Origin: an uncultured Rickettsiaceae bacterium
Lineage (GTDB): Bacteria > Pseudomonadota > Alphaproteobacteria > Rickettsiales > Rickettsiaceae
NCBI GenBank assembly: GCA_905479865.1
Contig: CAJQOD010000016.1
Location: 1-53,302 of the forward strand
Direction of reading: 5' to 3'
DNA length: 53,302 nucleotides
Shown in pieces: positions 35,176 through 47,183 of this stretch (positions within the stretch are counted from its first letter, which is position 1; each line of letters begins with the position of its first letter). A program made the translations under genes and the position numbers. The notes beneath the pieces were generated by a model. The model was given only the letters and a program-made list of their open reading frames with translations. It made no database searches and was not told the origin of the DNA.

Positions 35176-37746
35176 TTATTCAATAATCAATTTTCCGTCT
35201 TGCTTGCTAAGTTTTATTGTATCACCATTACCGTATTTCCCGGCCAAAATTCCTTTTGCCAGTTCATTTTGTACTTCCCTTTGTATAACCCTTTTTAAGG
35301 GTCTTGCACCAAAGTTAGGATCATATCCTTTATCAGCAAGTAGATTTATGGCATTATCGTCATATTCCAGATTGATATGTTGGTTTGCTATGATATTTTT
35401 CAAGGCATGCAGCTGAATTTCAACAATTTTGTTCATGTGTGACCGGTTCAAACGGTGAAATAAGATGATCTCATCAAGACGGTTTAAGAATTCCGGCCTG
35501 AAAGCTGCCTGTACATGCTGCATAACACTATCATATACAGCACTTGTATCCTCGCCATCTGGTTGGTTGATCAAAATTTCAGAACCCAGATTGGAAGTTA
35601 AAATAATTATTGTATTCTTAAAATCTACAAGACGCCCCTGACTATCTGTAAGTCTTCCTTCATCGAGTATTTGTAGCATAATATTGAAAATATCCGGATG
35701 CGCTTTTTCTACCTCATCAAATAAGATAATTTGGTATGGGCGCCTGCGAATGGATTCAGTCAGAATACCTCCCTGGTCATATCCAACATAACCTGGAGGA
35801 GCTCCAATCAAGCGTGCTACTGCATGTTTTTCCATATATTCGGACATGTCAATGCGTAGCACAGCACTTCGATCGCTAAATAAAAATTCTGCCAGTGCTT
35901 TGGTTAGCTCGGTTTTACCAACACCTGTCGGTCCCAGGAATAAAAATGATCCAAGCGGGCGGTTCTGATCCTGAATACCAGCTCTGGATCTTCGCACGGC
36001 ATCGCTAACTGCAGCAATTGCATCATCTTGTCCAATAACGGTTGAGCGTAATTTTTTTTCGATGACAAGTAACTTGTCGCGTTCACTTGAAAGCATACTA
36101 TCAATAGGAATCCCAGTGATCTTAGAAACCATGGCGGCAATATCCTCCTCGGTTACTCTTTCTTTAAGTAATTTATTCTCTCCTAAATCTTCTGCAGCGC
36201 TAAGCTTGGCTGTAATATCCGGGATTACGCCATATTTAAGTTCACTTGCTCTTGCAAGATCACTGCTTCTCTCTGCTTTTTCAAGTTCAATTTTAGCATT
36301 TTCCAATTCTTCTTTCAGCTTTTGTCCTGATTGCATCTTAGCTTTCTCTGCCTGCCATTTTGAATTTAAATCCATAGATTTGGATTCTAATATTTCAAGT
36401 TCAGTTGAAAGTTTTGTAACTTTTTTCTTTGAATTTTCATCTTTTTCTTTTTTTAAGGCTGACAGTTCGATTTTTATCTGAATGATACGTCGATCCAGTT
36501 CATCCAGCTCCTCCGGTTTACTGGAGACTTCGATTTTCAGTCGGCTGGCAGATTCATCAAGCAAATCAATAGCTTTATCCGGTAAAAACCTGTCAGTAAT
36601 ATACCTATTGGACAGGGTTGCTGCTGCAATAATGGCACTATCAGAAATAGTGACTCCATGATGTACTTCATAGCGGTCTTTGATACCGCGCATGATTGAA
36701 ATAGTGTCTGCAACTGTTGGTTCGGAGATATAGACAGACTGAAAACGGCGTGCAAGAGCCGTGTCCTTTTCGATATATTTACGATATTCATCCAGTGTTG
36801 TTGCTCCAATGCAGTGTAATTCACCTCGAGCTAACATTGGTTTTAGTAAATTTGATGCGTCCATAGCTCCGTCAGTTTTTCCAGTGCCTACTAGTAAATG
36901 CAGTTCATCAATAAATAATATAATCTCACCGCTAGCTTCTTTTATTTCATTCAAGACTGCCTTTAGGCGTTCTTCAAACTCTCCGCGAAATTTAGCACCG
37001 GCAATTAATGCTCCCATGTCAAGCTCAATGATTTTGCAGTTAATTAGAGATTCGGGGACATCCTTTAAATATATTCTTTGTGCCAGCCCTTCAATGATAG
37101 CTGTTTTACCGACTCCCGGTTCACCGATTAATACTGGGTTATTTTTTGAGCGTCTGGAAAGTACTTGTATAGCTCGCCGTATTTCTTCATCACGGCCGAT
37201 AATTGGATCAATTTTTCCTTCAGAAGCAAGTTTTGTTACATCCCGACCATATTTTAGCAATGCGTCATAGCTTTCTTCAGCAGATTCGCTATCAGCTGTG
37301 CGTCCTTTTCTCATAGACAAAATCGCCGCTGCTATTTTTTTGGAATCTACCCCGTATTTTGCAAGTATCTTACCGGCAGCTGTTTTATCATACGGTATAG
37401 CTTCAAAAATTCGTTCCAGTGTTACGAAGCTATCTTTGCTGCTTTTAGCTAGAGATAAGGCCTTTTCCAGAAGCTTCAAGCCATCAGATGACATGTTAAT
37501 TTGTCCGCCGCCACCGCTTATCTCTACGCTTGGTATTCTTTCCAGTTCTTCTGCGCAATCAGAGGCAATAAGATTATTGTCTGCTCCAATAGTATTTATG
37601 AGATTTGAGATTATCGCATTTTCTTCGTTAAGTAATGCGCCAAGAAAATGCAGCGGTAGAATTTGTTGATGATTGTTCTTTGCGGCAATCATCTGAGCAT
37701 CAGATAATAAGGCTCTGGAAGCAGCTGTAAATTTTTCGATATTCAT
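35176..37746 (-). CDS. clpB: ATP-dependent chaperone ClpB
   Basis: The 856-residue disaggregase has an N-terminal Clp domain, a first AAA+ domain (Walker A GEPGVGKT, Walker [10 protein letters not shown]), a long coiled-coil middle domain (about 410-525, visible as repeated Lys/Glu/Leu heptads) and a second AAA+ domain ([21 protein letters not shown]). The middle domain distinguishes it from ClpA. It works with DnaK to rescue aggregated protein. A heat-shock-like promoter precedes it. Confidence 0.97.
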   Translation of the reverse strand: MNIEKFTAASRALLSDAQMIAAKNNHQQILPLHFLGALLNEENAIISNLINTIGADNNLIASDCAEELERIPSVEISGGGGQINMSSDGLKLLEKALSLAKSSKDSFVTLERIFEAIPYDKTAAGKILAKYGVDSKKIAAAILSMRKGRTADSESAEESYDALLKYGRDVTKLASEGKIDPIIGRDEEIRRAIQVLSRRSKNNPVLIGEPGVGKTAIIEGLAQRIYLKDVPESLINCKIIELDMGALIAGAKFRGEFEERLKAVLNEIKEASGEIILFIDELHLLVGTGKTDGAMDASNLLKPMLARGELHCIGATTLDEYRKYIEKDTALARRFQSVYISEPTVADTISIMRGIKDRYEVHHGVTISDSAIIAAATLSNRYITDRFLPDKAIDLLDESASRLKIEVSSKPEELDELDRRIIQIKIELSALKKEKDENSKKKVTKLSTELEILESKSMDLNSKWQAEKAKMQSGQKLKEELENAKIELEKAERSSDLARASELKYGVIPDITAKLSAAEDLGENKLLKERVTEEDIAAMVSKITGIPIDSMLSSERDKLLVIEKKLRSTVIGQDDAIAAVSDAVRRSRAGIQDQNRPLGSFLFLGPTGVGKTELTKALAEFLFSDRSAVLRIDMSEYMEKHAVARLIGAPPGYVGYDQGGILTESIRRRPYQIILFDEVEKAHPDIFNIMLQILDEGRLTDSQGRLVDFKNTIIILTSNLGSEILINQPDGEDTSAVYDSVMQHVQAAFRPEFLNRLDEIILFHRLNRSHMNKIVEIQLHALKNIIANQHINLEYDDNAINLLADKGYDPNFGARPLKRVIQREVQNELAKGILAGKYGNGDTIKLSKQDGKLIIE

Positions 37747-37779
37747 AATAATCTGCCAATAAATATAGTTCGTACTATG

Positions 37780-37807
37780 TATATGGGAATTGATTATAAA
37801 AAATCAA
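37780..37807 (-). promoter_or_regulatory. Predicted sigma32 (heat-shock) promoter of clpB
   Basis: On the minus strand TTGATT is followed by 14 bases and CCCATATA, close to the sigma32 consensus (CTTGAAA, 11-16 bases, CCCATNT). It lies about 35 bases before the clpB ATG. The -35 region overlaps a short palindrome (ATTGAT / ATCAAT). Confidence 0.6.
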
Positions 37808-37855
37808 TATGTAGTGTTTTCTATTTTAATATGGAGTTTAGTTGTCTGTATTAAC

Positions 37856-38626
37856 TTAAGCTTTAATGCGCCAGCCTTTATCAATTAGCTTTGTTAAAAC
37901 AAGGTACATTACTATATTTGCAGCTATAAGGAATAAAATGCCGACTACTATGCTGCCATCTGCGTATCCGGTGATACAATATCTAAAACCGTCAACCATA
38001 TAGAAAAAAGGATTTATCATATTTATCTGCTGAAATATGATTGGCAAGGATTGTACAGAGTAGAATGTACCGGACAGGAATGACAAAGGAGTAATTAGAT
38101 AGCTGGTAATTGCAGAATGTTGATCAAATGAGTTAGAAATTAATCCAGAGAGAATGCCAAGCTTGCCAAGTAACGTGCAGGATGCCAATATATAGAAAAT
38201 TAATAATAATGGGTGATGCAGAGTGTAATCAATAAATGGTGCCAGGGCAACAGCAACTGAGATGCCAACCAGGATGCCTCGCAGCACAGCTCCTATTGTA
38301 AAAGCAATTATTATTTCTGCGCTCCCTAGTGGTGGTGTGAGTATATCAGAAATATATCCCAGCACTTTGCTCATAATGAAAGACGATGAGCTATTGGCAA
38401 AAGCATTCTGCACGATACTCATTACTATCAGTCCGTATCCCATGAAGTTAATAAATTTAATTCCTGCCACATCAGGTCTATTGCTACCAATAGCCAGAAC
38501 AAATACTGCCAGAAAAATCAGGGCAGATACCATTGGTGTGAAGATAGTTTGATTGTAAACACGTAAGAAGCGTCGTACTTCACGCTGAGTTAAAGTATAA
38601 GTGCCGTACAAGTTAATCTTTTCCAC
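37856..38626 (-). CDS. ABC-2 type transporter permease
   Basis: The 256-residue protein has six predicted membrane helices and the ABC-2 family layout of NodJ/YadH-like permeases (VRRFLRVYNQTIFTPMV at the start, LSGTFYSVQSLP near helix 5, NPFFYMVDGFRY near the end). The start is a GTG. No ATPase gene is adjacent, so the partner is encoded elsewhere. The substrate is unknown; polysaccharide, lipid or drug export are all possible. Confidence 0.85.
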   Translation of the reverse strand: MEKINLYGTYTLTQREVRRFLRVYNQTIFTPMVSALIFLAVFVLAIGSNRPDVAGIKFINFMGYGLIVMSIVQNAFANSSSSFIMSKVLGYISDILTPPLGSAEIIIAFTIGAVLRGILVGISVAVALAPFIDYTLHHPLLLIFYILASCTLLGKLGILSGLISNSFDQHSAITSYLITPLSFLSGTFYSVQSLPIIFQQINMINPFFYMVDGFRYCITGYADGSIVVGILFLIAANIVMYLVLTKLIDKGWRIKA

Positions 38627-38726
38627 AATAGTTATCAGTTTGATTATTTTGTATAAATTTTACATAAATTATGATATATTCCGCGAATATTTTTGTCACG
38701 TCTTATTAAACGATACATACTAAATT

Positions 38727-40058
38727 ATGTCCAAAAAGCTTTTTATAAAAACCTATGGCTGTCAGATGAATGTCTATGATTCAATCAAGATGCAAGAGCT
38801 TCTAGTACCATTTGGTTTTGAATCCACTGAGGATATAATTGAAGCTAACATGGTTATTCTTAACACATGTCATATTAGAGAGAAAGCATCGGAGAAAGTA
38901 TATTCCGAGCTTGGCCGGGTAAAGGCAGTAAAAGATCATAGATTAAAGCAAGGCGGTGATATGATAATCGCAGTTGCAGGATGCGTTGGGCAGGCTGAAG
39001 GTGAAGAGATATTTCGGCGTGCGCCGTATGTTGATATAGTTGTTGGCCCGCAATCATATCATACTTTGCCAGATTTAGTGGCTAAGATAGCTAGATCAGA
39101 GAAGCATCTAATTGAACTGGATTTTATTGAAGAGGAGAAATTTGATAATTTGCCAACAAATTATGAAGGGCAGGGAGCGAGTGCTTTTGTATCTGTTCAG
39201 GAAGGTTGTGACAAGTTCTGCACATTTTGTGTGGTGCCTTACACCAGGGGCGCAGAATTCTCACGCAAAGTTGAAGAAATATATCGTGAATCAATGGCCG
39301 TCGTTGCCAAAGGGGCTCTGGAGGTGTATCTACTTGGACAAAATGTGAATGCCTATCATGGCAAAGCAGGTAATGATAAAAATTATTCCATAGCAGAGTT
39401 GATTCGTCATGTTGCCAAGATTAATGGACTAAAGAGGATTCGATATACCACATCGCATCCAAGAGATATGGATGATGATTTAATTGCGCTGCACGGCCTG
39501 GAATCAAAATTAATGCCGTTTTTACATCTGCCCATTCAATCAGGGTCAAACAAAATCCTGAAGGCGATGAATAGAAAACATACGCGCGAGGAATATTTTA
39601 CTATCATAGATAAGCTTAAGGTAGCAAGGCCGGACATTGTAATGTCGTCTGATTTTATCGTCGGTTTTCCAGGAGAGACGGATGAAGATTTTGCAGATAC
39701 CTTCGACTTAGTAAAAAAAGTTGGTTATGGCCAATGCTTTTCATTCAAATATAGCCCAAGACCAGGCACGCCGGCTGCTACCATGAAGCAAGTGCCAGAA
39801 GAGGTAAAATCAGAGAGACTGGCTCTCTTGCAAAAAGAACTATCAAAGCAGCAACTTGAGTTTAATGAAAGCTGTGTTGGTAAGATATTGCCGGTATTAT
39901 TTGAAAAAACCGGTAAATTTGATGGTCATATTGTCGGTAAGACTCCATACATGCAGTCTGCATATATAGATAATGCTGATAAAAGCTTGATCGGAAAGAT
40001 TGTTAATGTCAAAATTACTAAGGGATCAGCAATTAGTGTTGCAGGTGAAGTGATTTAA
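38727..40058 (+). CDS. miaB: tRNA-2-methylthio-N6-dimethylallyladenosine synthase MiaB
   Basis: The 443-residue radical-SAM enzyme has the three N-terminal cluster cysteines Cys12, Cys48 and Cys86 and the radical-SAM triad Cys161, Cys165, Cys168 (CDKFCTFC). A C-terminal TRAM domain follows. It adds the methylthio group to A37 of tRNAs reading U-starting codons. Its stop codon is 1 base before the mrcA ATG. Confidence 0.97.
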   Translation: MSKKLFIKTYGCQMNVYDSIKMQELLVPFGFESTEDIIEANMVILNTCHIREKASEKVYSELGRVKAVKDHRLKQGGDMIIAVAGCVGQAEGEEIFRRAPYVDIVVGPQSYHTLPDLVAKIARSEKHLIELDFIEEEKFDNLPTNYEGQGASAFVSVQEGCDKFCTFCVVPYTRGAEFSRKVEEIYRESMAVVAKGALEVYLLGQNVNAYHGKAGNDKNYSIAELIRHVAKINGLKRIRYTTSHPRDMDDDLIALHGLESKLMPFLHLPIQSGSNKILKAMNRKHTREEYFTIIDKLKVARPDIVMSSDFIVGFPGETDEDFADTFDLVKKVGYGQCFSFKYSPRPGTPAATMKQVPEEVKSERLALLQKELSKQQLEFNESCVGKILPVLFEKTGKFDGHIVGKTPYMQSAYIDNADKSLIGKIVNVKITKGSAISVAGEVI

Positions 40059-40059
40059 T

Positions 40060-42441
40060 ATGCTATTAAGATTTATAATTTTCTCTGCAAAAATGTTCCT
40101 GTTTTTTGGTGTGATCGGGGTAGCTGTTGCTGCATATATAATCTACTATTACAGTAGAGACCTGCCTGATTATTCGCAGCTTAGACAATATTATCCGCCA
40201 TCAATTACTAGAATGTATTCTGCTGATGGTAAGTTAATCGAAGAATATGCTAGAGAACACCGAATATTTGTACCAATTAGTGCTGTTCCAGAGTCTCTAG
40301 TTAAAGCTTTTGTAGCTTCAGAAGATAAAAATTTCTACAGTCATGAAGGGATTGATATTGCCAGTATTATCAGAGCAGCGATTAATAATGTTTCTCGTAT
40401 TATGAATCACCGTCGCGTTGAAGGTGGTTCAACTATTACCCAGCAGGTGGTGAAGAATTTTCTACTAACTTCTGAACGATCATTGGAACGTAAAATCAAA
40501 GAAGCAATATTGTCCTATATGGTGACTCAAACATTTACCAAGGACGAGATATTAGAGCTATATTTGAACCAGATTTATCTTGGCAAAGGTGCTTATGGCG
40601 TAGCAGCAGCAGCATTGAATTATTTCAATAAGTCGGTTGAGGAGTTAACGTTGAACGAGTCGGCAGTATTGGCGTCGCTGCCAAAGGCACCGTCGAAATA
40701 TAATCCTGTGAGAAATTATCAACGTGCTTTCGAACGGAAAAATTACGTCTTAGGTCGTATGTATGACGATGGGTATATTACTGAGGAGCAGGCTAGAAAA
40801 GCAATTGCGCAGCAAATTACACTTGCAGATTTTGACAAGGTGCAAACTTTGGATGCTGGCTATTATGCAGAGAAGGTGCGTGATGAAGTTATCGGTATGT
40901 TCGGTGAAGAATATTTCTATACAGCCGGTTTGACTATAATGACCTGCGTGGATTCCAGGATGCAGGAAGCTGCAGCTAATGCCCTGCGTTTTGGTATAAA
41001 GAAATATGATATGAAGAAGGGGTATAGAGGGTCACTGCAAAGCATAGATCCGGTTAATTGGCAGGATGCTCTTCGAATGATACCAAAGCCATTGGGACTG
41101 CGGCATTATCAACTGGCTGTGGTGCTAGGTGTGCAGGATGATCGGGCAAAAATAGGTCTAAATGATGGTACTATTTCTGCAATTTTTCTAAAGGATATGC
41201 AGTGGACGGCAACCAATCTCAAATCGATACATAAGTTGTTGAAAGTAGGTAATATTGTTGTAATTGAGAAAGTGAACAAAGGCTATGTGCTGCAGCAAAC
41301 TCCTGAAGTTAATGGAGGAATCATGGTTGTTGAGCATAAAACCGGCCGTGTGCTGGCAGCTGAGGGTGGTTATGATTTCAGTGTAAGTAAATTTGACAGG
41401 ACTACACAGGCCAAACGTCAGCCAGGTTCTTTGATTAAACCTTTCGTATATTTAGCAGCTCTTGAAAATGGAGCGCGTCCGAACGATCTTTTCGAAGATG
41501 CTCCAATAGAGATAGAACAGGGTACAGGTCTGCCGCTATGGAAGCCAAAGAATTATGAAAATAATTTCTTAGGTCCGGTCACTATGCGTACAGGGTTTGA
41601 GAAATCCCGTAATACAGTGACTGTTAGGGTGAGTCAATTTGCAGGACTCAATAAAGTAGCAGAAACAATTAAAAGATTTGGGATTAATGACAAGCCGATG
41701 CTGGTACATTCTATGGTGCTTGGAGCTTTGGAGACTACCCTGTCAAGAATGACTATAGCGTACAGTATTCTTGCAAATAATGGATATAAAGTGGAACCGC
41801 ATTATATCGAACTAATTAAAGATCGTAAAGGTAACGTAATATACAAGCGTGACTATACTGAATGCCCTGAGTGCAGATCATATCTTCTTGACGAAGAGGG
41901 TAAAATCCTTCCTCCAAATATTGAATCGATAAAAGGACATATTGTTACTGATGAAGCAAGCAGCTATCAAATAACTTCTTTAATGATAGGTGGTGTTCAG
42001 CGTGGAACTAGTAGAGGAGCTAAACATATAAAGCAGATCATTGCTGGTAAAACAGGCACAACCAACAAGTCTAAGGATGCCTGGTTCATGGGCTTTACGC
42101 CAAAGATTGTGGTCGGTACCTATATTGGCTATGATATTCCTGAAAGTTTAGGAGAACGTGCCTCGGGAGCTTCCATTGCACTGCCTGTATTTGTTGATTT
42201 TATGAAAAATGGTTACAAGGACATGCCATCAGTAGATTTTGTGGTACCGAAATCTGTAATGCTGGCCATGGTAGATTATAATACAGGCAAACTCTCAACA
42301 GAGAAAGGGGCAATTATTGAAGCTTTTAAAATGAATGATTATAATCTTATGTTTGAGAATCCTAGGAAAAATATATTCACTAAAGAACATGATCCGTTTG
42401 CTAAAATTCAGGAACAGGATAATTCTCAGGAGATTTATTGA
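40060..42441 (+). CDS. mrcA: Penicillin-binding protein 1A (bifunctional)
   Basis: The 793-residue protein has one N-terminal helix and a transglycosylase domain (SEDKNFYSHEGIDI, RRVEGGSTITQQVVKN). It also has an OB-like insert and a transpeptidase domain with Ser-Leu-Ile-Lys (QPGSLIKPF), Ser-Arg-Asn (EKSRNTVT) and Lys-Thr-Gly (AGKTGTTNKSKDAWF). It polymerises and cross-links peptidoglycan. It follows miaB by one base and converges on ctaB with a gap of about 25 bases. Confidence 0.97.
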   Translation: MLLRFIIFSAKMFLFFGVIGVAVAAYIIYYYSRDLPDYSQLRQYYPPSITRMYSADGKLIEEYAREHRIFVPISAVPESLVKAFVASEDKNFYSHEGIDIASIIRAAINNVSRIMNHRRVEGGSTITQQVVKNFLLTSERSLERKIKEAILSYMVTQTFTKDEILELYLNQIYLGKGAYGVAAAALNYFNKSVEELTLNESAVLASLPKAPSKYNPVRNYQRAFERKNYVLGRMYDDGYITEEQARKAIAQQITLADFDKVQTLDAGYYAEKVRDEVIGMFGEEYFYTAGLTIMTCVDSRMQEAAANALRFGIKKYDMKKGYRGSLQSIDPVNWQDALRMIPKPLGLRHYQLAVVLGVQDDRAKIGLNDGTISAIFLKDMQWTATNLKSIHKLLKVGNIVVIEKVNKGYVLQQTPEVNGGIMVVEHKTGRVLAAEGGYDFSVSKFDRTTQAKRQPGSLIKPFVYLAALENGARPNDLFEDAPIEIEQGTGLPLWKPKNYENNFLGPVTMRTGFEKSRNTVTVRVSQFAGLNKVAETIKRFGINDKPMLVHSMVLGALETTLSRMTIAYSILANNGYKVEPHYIELIKDRKGNVIYKRDYTECPECRSYLLDEEGKILPPNIESIKGHIVTDEASSYQITSLMIGGVQRGTSRGAKHIKQIIAGKTGTTNKSKDAWFMGFTPKIVVGTYIGYDIPESLGERASGASIALPVFVDFMKNGYKDMPSVDFVVPKSVMLAMVDYNTGKLSTEKGAIIEAFKMNDYNLMFENPRKNIFTKEHDPFAKIQEQDNSQEIY

Positions 42442-42466
42442 TCATCTTAGTTTATAGAAAATATCT

Positions 42467-43360
42467 CTATATTTTAAGCAAAATAAGACTTAAAAATATG
42501 ATGAATAAATACAGGATGGAAAACCAGAATAATTTTTTAGCTCGAGCGCCATCTTGATCCTGGAATAATAGCACTGTGTGATATAGAAATATACATCCCA
42601 AAAATGAAGATATTATAAGATAGTTGATACCAGCCATTTCCAGGAAATATGGCATCGAAACAGTAATTACCATCAATATGCTATAGAAAACAATCTGCTT
42701 TTTAGTGTACAATTCGCCTTTAATTACCGGCATCATCGGGATGCTGCAATCACGATAATCCTGCAAGCGAAATAATGTTAATGCCCAGGAGTGAGGTGGA
42801 GTCCACATGAAGATGATTACAAATAGAGTAAATGATTGCCAGGAAATATCGCCAGTGACAGATGCCCAGCCGATCATCGGCGGGAGGGCTCCAGCTGCTC
42901 CGCCAATTACTACGTTTTGGACGGAACTTCGTTTTAACCACATTGTATAGACAAAGACATAATATAAGATAGTAAGAGCCAACAATGCTGCAGACATTAT
43001 GTTTACGCATAACGCCATCAGTAATACAGATGTTATTCCGGTAATTATTCCAAACGAAAGAGCCTCGTCAGGTTCGATTGCACCTGTGACAATCGGACGT
43101 TTTTGGGTTCTTTTCATAATGGCGTCAATATCTCGGTCATACCACATATTTATTGCAGCAGCAGAGCCGGCGCCAATTGTGATGAATAAAATAGAGGCAA
43201 TAGCAATGATTGGATGAATGGTTGCAGGAGCAAGCCATAAACCGCAAAAAGCAGTAAACACCACGAGAGACATTACTCGTGGTTTCATTAACATAATATA
43301 GTCTTTTACCGATGCTCCCATATCAGATTCAAGGGCAGAGGCAGTATAGGTTTTTGTCAT
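42467..43360 (-). CDS. ctaB: Protoheme IX farnesyltransferase
   Basis: The 297-residue membrane protein of the UbiA fold makes heme O for cytochrome oxidase. The first prenyl-diphosphate motif is [15 protein letters not shown], with [15 protein letters not shown] before it. The second motif is [15 protein letters not shown]. It is the last gene of ctaC-ctaD-ctaB and starts one base after the ctaD stop codon. Confidence 0.96.
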   Translation of the reverse strand: MTKTYTASALESDMGASVKDYIMLMKPRVMSLVVFTAFCGLWLAPATIHPIIAIASILFITIGAGSAAAINMWYDRDIDAIMKRTQKRPIVTGAIEPDEALSFGIITGITSVLLMALCVNIMSAALLALTILYYVFVYTMWLKRSSVQNVVIGGAAGALPPMIGWASVTGDISWQSFTLFVIIFMWTPPHSWALTLFRLQDYRDCSIPMMPVIKGELYTKKQIVFYSILMVITVSMPYFLEMAGINYLIISSFLGCIFLYHTVLLFQDQDGARAKKLFWFSILYLFIIFLSLILLKI

Positions 43361-43361
43361 A

Positions 43362-44942
<1,581 letters not shown>

Positions 44943-44955
44943 TTATTATCCTTAA

Positions 44956-45756
44956 TTATTTACTTTGTGCAAGAATTGTGTTGTGACTTGCGAATTTAAG
45001 TTTAGCCAGTTTGAGCCAGGATGCGAATTCTTCCTTACTTACAACTTCAATAGCAATCGGCATAAAGCCATGATTCACACCGCATAATTCCGAACATTGT
45101 CCGTAATAAACTCCCTTCTTGTCTATTCTTGTCCAGGCTTCATTTGTTCTGCCCGGTACAGCGTCGGTTTTTAGCCCAAGAGCAGGAACAGCAAAGCTAT
45201 GGATTACGTCAGCAGCTGTAATTAGAAATTTGATGGTAGCACCTTGCGGCACAACAATTCGGTTATCAACTTCAAGCAACCTTAATTGTCCAGGCTTTAA
45301 ATCAGCATCCTGAATCATATAACTATCAAATTCAAAATCGCCATGGTCGGGATAGCTGTATGTCCAAAACCATTGAGAGCCGACAACTTTAATTGTCATA
45401 TCTGCTGACGGCGTATGTTCGGCCATTTTTAATATCCTGAAAGAAGGTATGGCAATCACAACAAGCAGAATAATGGGTATCACTGTCCATATTATTTCGA
45501 TTGCAATATTATGAGTAAATTTAGCTGGAATCGGGTTGACTCTAGCATTAAATCTGATGATTACATATACGATCAGAAAAAATACAAATAATACGATTGC
45601 TGTTGATAGTATAAGAAGAAAATTATGGAAATCGTGCAGTTCTGCCATTACCGGGCTTGCAGCTTCCTGAAGATTCAGTTGCCAGGGTAACGGTTTAGAA
45701 GCAAAGGCAGAGTGGCTTACAAGAAAGGTTAGTAATGTTATAAAAATTCTTGTCAT
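44956..45756 (-). CDS. ctaC: Cytochrome c oxidase subunit II
   Basis: The 266-residue subunit has a signal peptide (MTRIFITLLTFLVSHSAFA), two helices and a cupredoxin domain with the CuA ligands (DVIHSFAVPALG, CSELCGVNHGFM). It accepts electrons from cytochrome c. It is the first gene of the operon. Confidence 0.97.
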   Translation of the reverse strand: MTRIFITLLTFLVSHSAFASKPLPWQLNLQEAASPVMAELHDFHNFLLILSTAIVLFVFFLIVYVIIRFNARVNPIPAKFTHNIAIEIIWTVIPIILLVVIAIPSFRILKMAEHTPSADMTIKVVGSQWFWTYSYPDHGDFEFDSYMIQDADLKPGQLRLLEVDNRIVVPQGATIKFLITAADVIHSFAVPALGLKTDAVPGRTNEAWTRIDKKGVYYGQCSELCGVNHGFMPIAIEVVSKEEFASWLKLAKLKFASHNTILAQSK

Positions 45757-46392
45757 AAAAGTTAACCAAAATTAAAAAGCATCTCGTAAGAAAAGTTCTA
45801 TAGCAAGCAAATGCTTCTAGCTAGGTTTCCATAAAGAGTATATCCATTGATAAAAAAAACTAAAGAAATAAAATAATTTTATACAGGGTTTTACCCGATT
45901 TAGATAGGTTTTGTATGATTTGCACTACAGGGAATATACAAGATGGTCTTTTTTGTTCATTTCGTTGTCATGTCCGTTCTCGAACCCTTACACATGTCAA
46001 GAAGTCACCTGCGAGGCCTCGAGGGTCACGACAATCCATTCTTTTCGTCATTGCGAACCCCTTTAGGGGTGCGGCAATCTACCTGATATTCTAGCTGTGC
46101 TAAAACCGTCCAGTGAGACTATTTGACATCTGTAAAAGATTCAAAATAAATCTTCTTTTAAACCCTAAATGACCAATGGATTGCCACGATCCCTTTGGGA
46201 GCTCGCAATGACTTTTTGAATATTTTTTGTCGTTAAGAAGTAACGTACTCCTTCGCAGGTGACGGAAAGTATGTCTCGCAGTTTCTTTTTAGGCATACAT
46301 TCCTAAAACTAAATGCAAATTTACCTTGCAGCATACCCCCTACACATGACTGACAAGCTCGGGGGATAAGTGATTTGTCAGCCAGCAGGAAT
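45757..46392. other. Repeat-rich spacer between ctaC and the IalB-like gene
   Basis: About 635 bases without a gene. They hold a copy of the dispersed element shared with 16916-16972 (at 45951-46008), three REP-like units (below), and a 7-bp inverted repeat CTGACAA/TTGTCAG at 46350-46381 just after the ialB stop codon. Confidence 0.7.
46009..46212. repeat. Cluster of REP-like palindromic units
   Basis: Three related units share the pattern TTGCG...CAATC. The first, about 46009-46039, is degenerate (GCGAGGCCTCGAGGGTCAC, then GACAATCCA). The second, 46047-46081, has an inner stem ACCCC/GGGGT and outer ATTGCG/GGCAAT. The third, 46178-46212, is inverted relative to the second (GGATTGCCACGATCCC, then GGGAGCTCGCAATGAC). 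Facing units could fold together into a larger cruciform or transcript hairpin. A shorter piece, GAGGCGGCAATCTA, lies at the dksA stop codon (26294-26307). Confidence 0.7.
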
Positions 46393-46944
46393 TTATTTTA
46401 TGTATTTAAGACCTTGCTCTAGTCCCTTCACAGAAATAGGTAAGGTTATTTGTTTACCTTCCAAATTCATAAAGGCTACTGAATTCTCTGCGTTGGAGAG
46501 GAGTGTTTTTAAATCAGCACTGGAGATAGGAGCAACTGCGTTGCATCCATTGTTCAAACAGGTTGTATACTTACCTGGTGCAATAAGATTTTTTGAGCTA
46601 ATGATAGAAGTGCCGGCCTGAATGCTTACTCCAAGTGGCAGGGTTTGAATTAGCTTTAGTTCTTTTTTAGAGCCAAAATAACCGATCTGAAATAATGCAA
46701 TTGGCTGCTGCTTATTGTCTTGCGATATGTTAATTTGTTGTGTTAGTAAGCAGGTTTCAGGAGTTTTTGTTTTCTCGTTTTTAGGTGTACAAGCTACGAC
46801 CCAATCATCAAATTTTTTCCCATCCTGTTTGGCTGCTGTGGCCACATTAAGTTGAGTTAAAGCAAATATTGCCGTAATTATGATAAGTCCAGATGCGACA
46901 AAGGCTATTTGTCTAATATTTATTTGTTTAATGTTTATTTTCAT
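46393..46944 (-). CDS. Invasion-associated locus B (IalB) family protein
   Basis: The 183-residue protein has an N-terminal signal or anchor helix (about 12-32) and the IalB features FDDWVVAC, LPLGVSIQAGTSI and paired cysteines (CLNNGCNAV). The family is named for a Bartonella factor needed to enter red blood cells; its biochemical role is unknown. The ATG at 46942-46944 has GAGGA 8 bases upstream. A tRNA-Val gene lies just before it. Confidence 0.88.
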   Translation of the reverse strand: MKINIKQINIRQIAFVASGLIIITAIFALTQLNVATAAKQDGKKFDDWVVACTPKNEKTKTPETCLLTQQINISQDNKQQPIALFQIGYFGSKKELKLIQTLPLGVSIQAGTSIISSKNLIAPGKYTTCLNNGCNAVAPISSADLKTLLSNAENSVAFMNLEGKQITLPISVKGLEQGLKYIK

Positions 46945-46979
46945 AAGAATATTCCTCAAAAGGGTTCAATACTAAAAAA

Positions 46980-47055
46980 TGGTGGGCGATGACAGATTCG
47001 AACTGCCGACCGTCTCGGTGTAAACGAGATGCTCTACCAGCTGAGCTAATCGCCC
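46980..47055 (-). tRNA. tRNA-Val (TAC anticodon)
   Basis: The 76-base cloverleaf has a seven-pair acceptor stem (GGGCGAT/ATCGCCC), D-arm GCTCAGCTGGTAGAGC, anticodon stem TCTCG/CGAGA with loop TTTACAC (TAC at 34-36), T-loop TTCGAAT and an encoded CCA. Confidence 0.96.
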
Positions 47056-47183
47056 GAACAAGGAGAATATGCATTAATTTTATAAAAGAATCAAGCGTTT
47101 TATCGCTAATAACATTGATTCGGCAGGATTTTGCTATATCTTAGGGGGATGAAAACAGAATATTGTAGTTGTTGGTACGCTCG

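Noticed and set aside
36062-37669. Several plus-strand open frames of 120-170 codons opposite clpB
   Set aside because: Antisense shadows of a well-conserved gene; no ribosome binding sites or family features.
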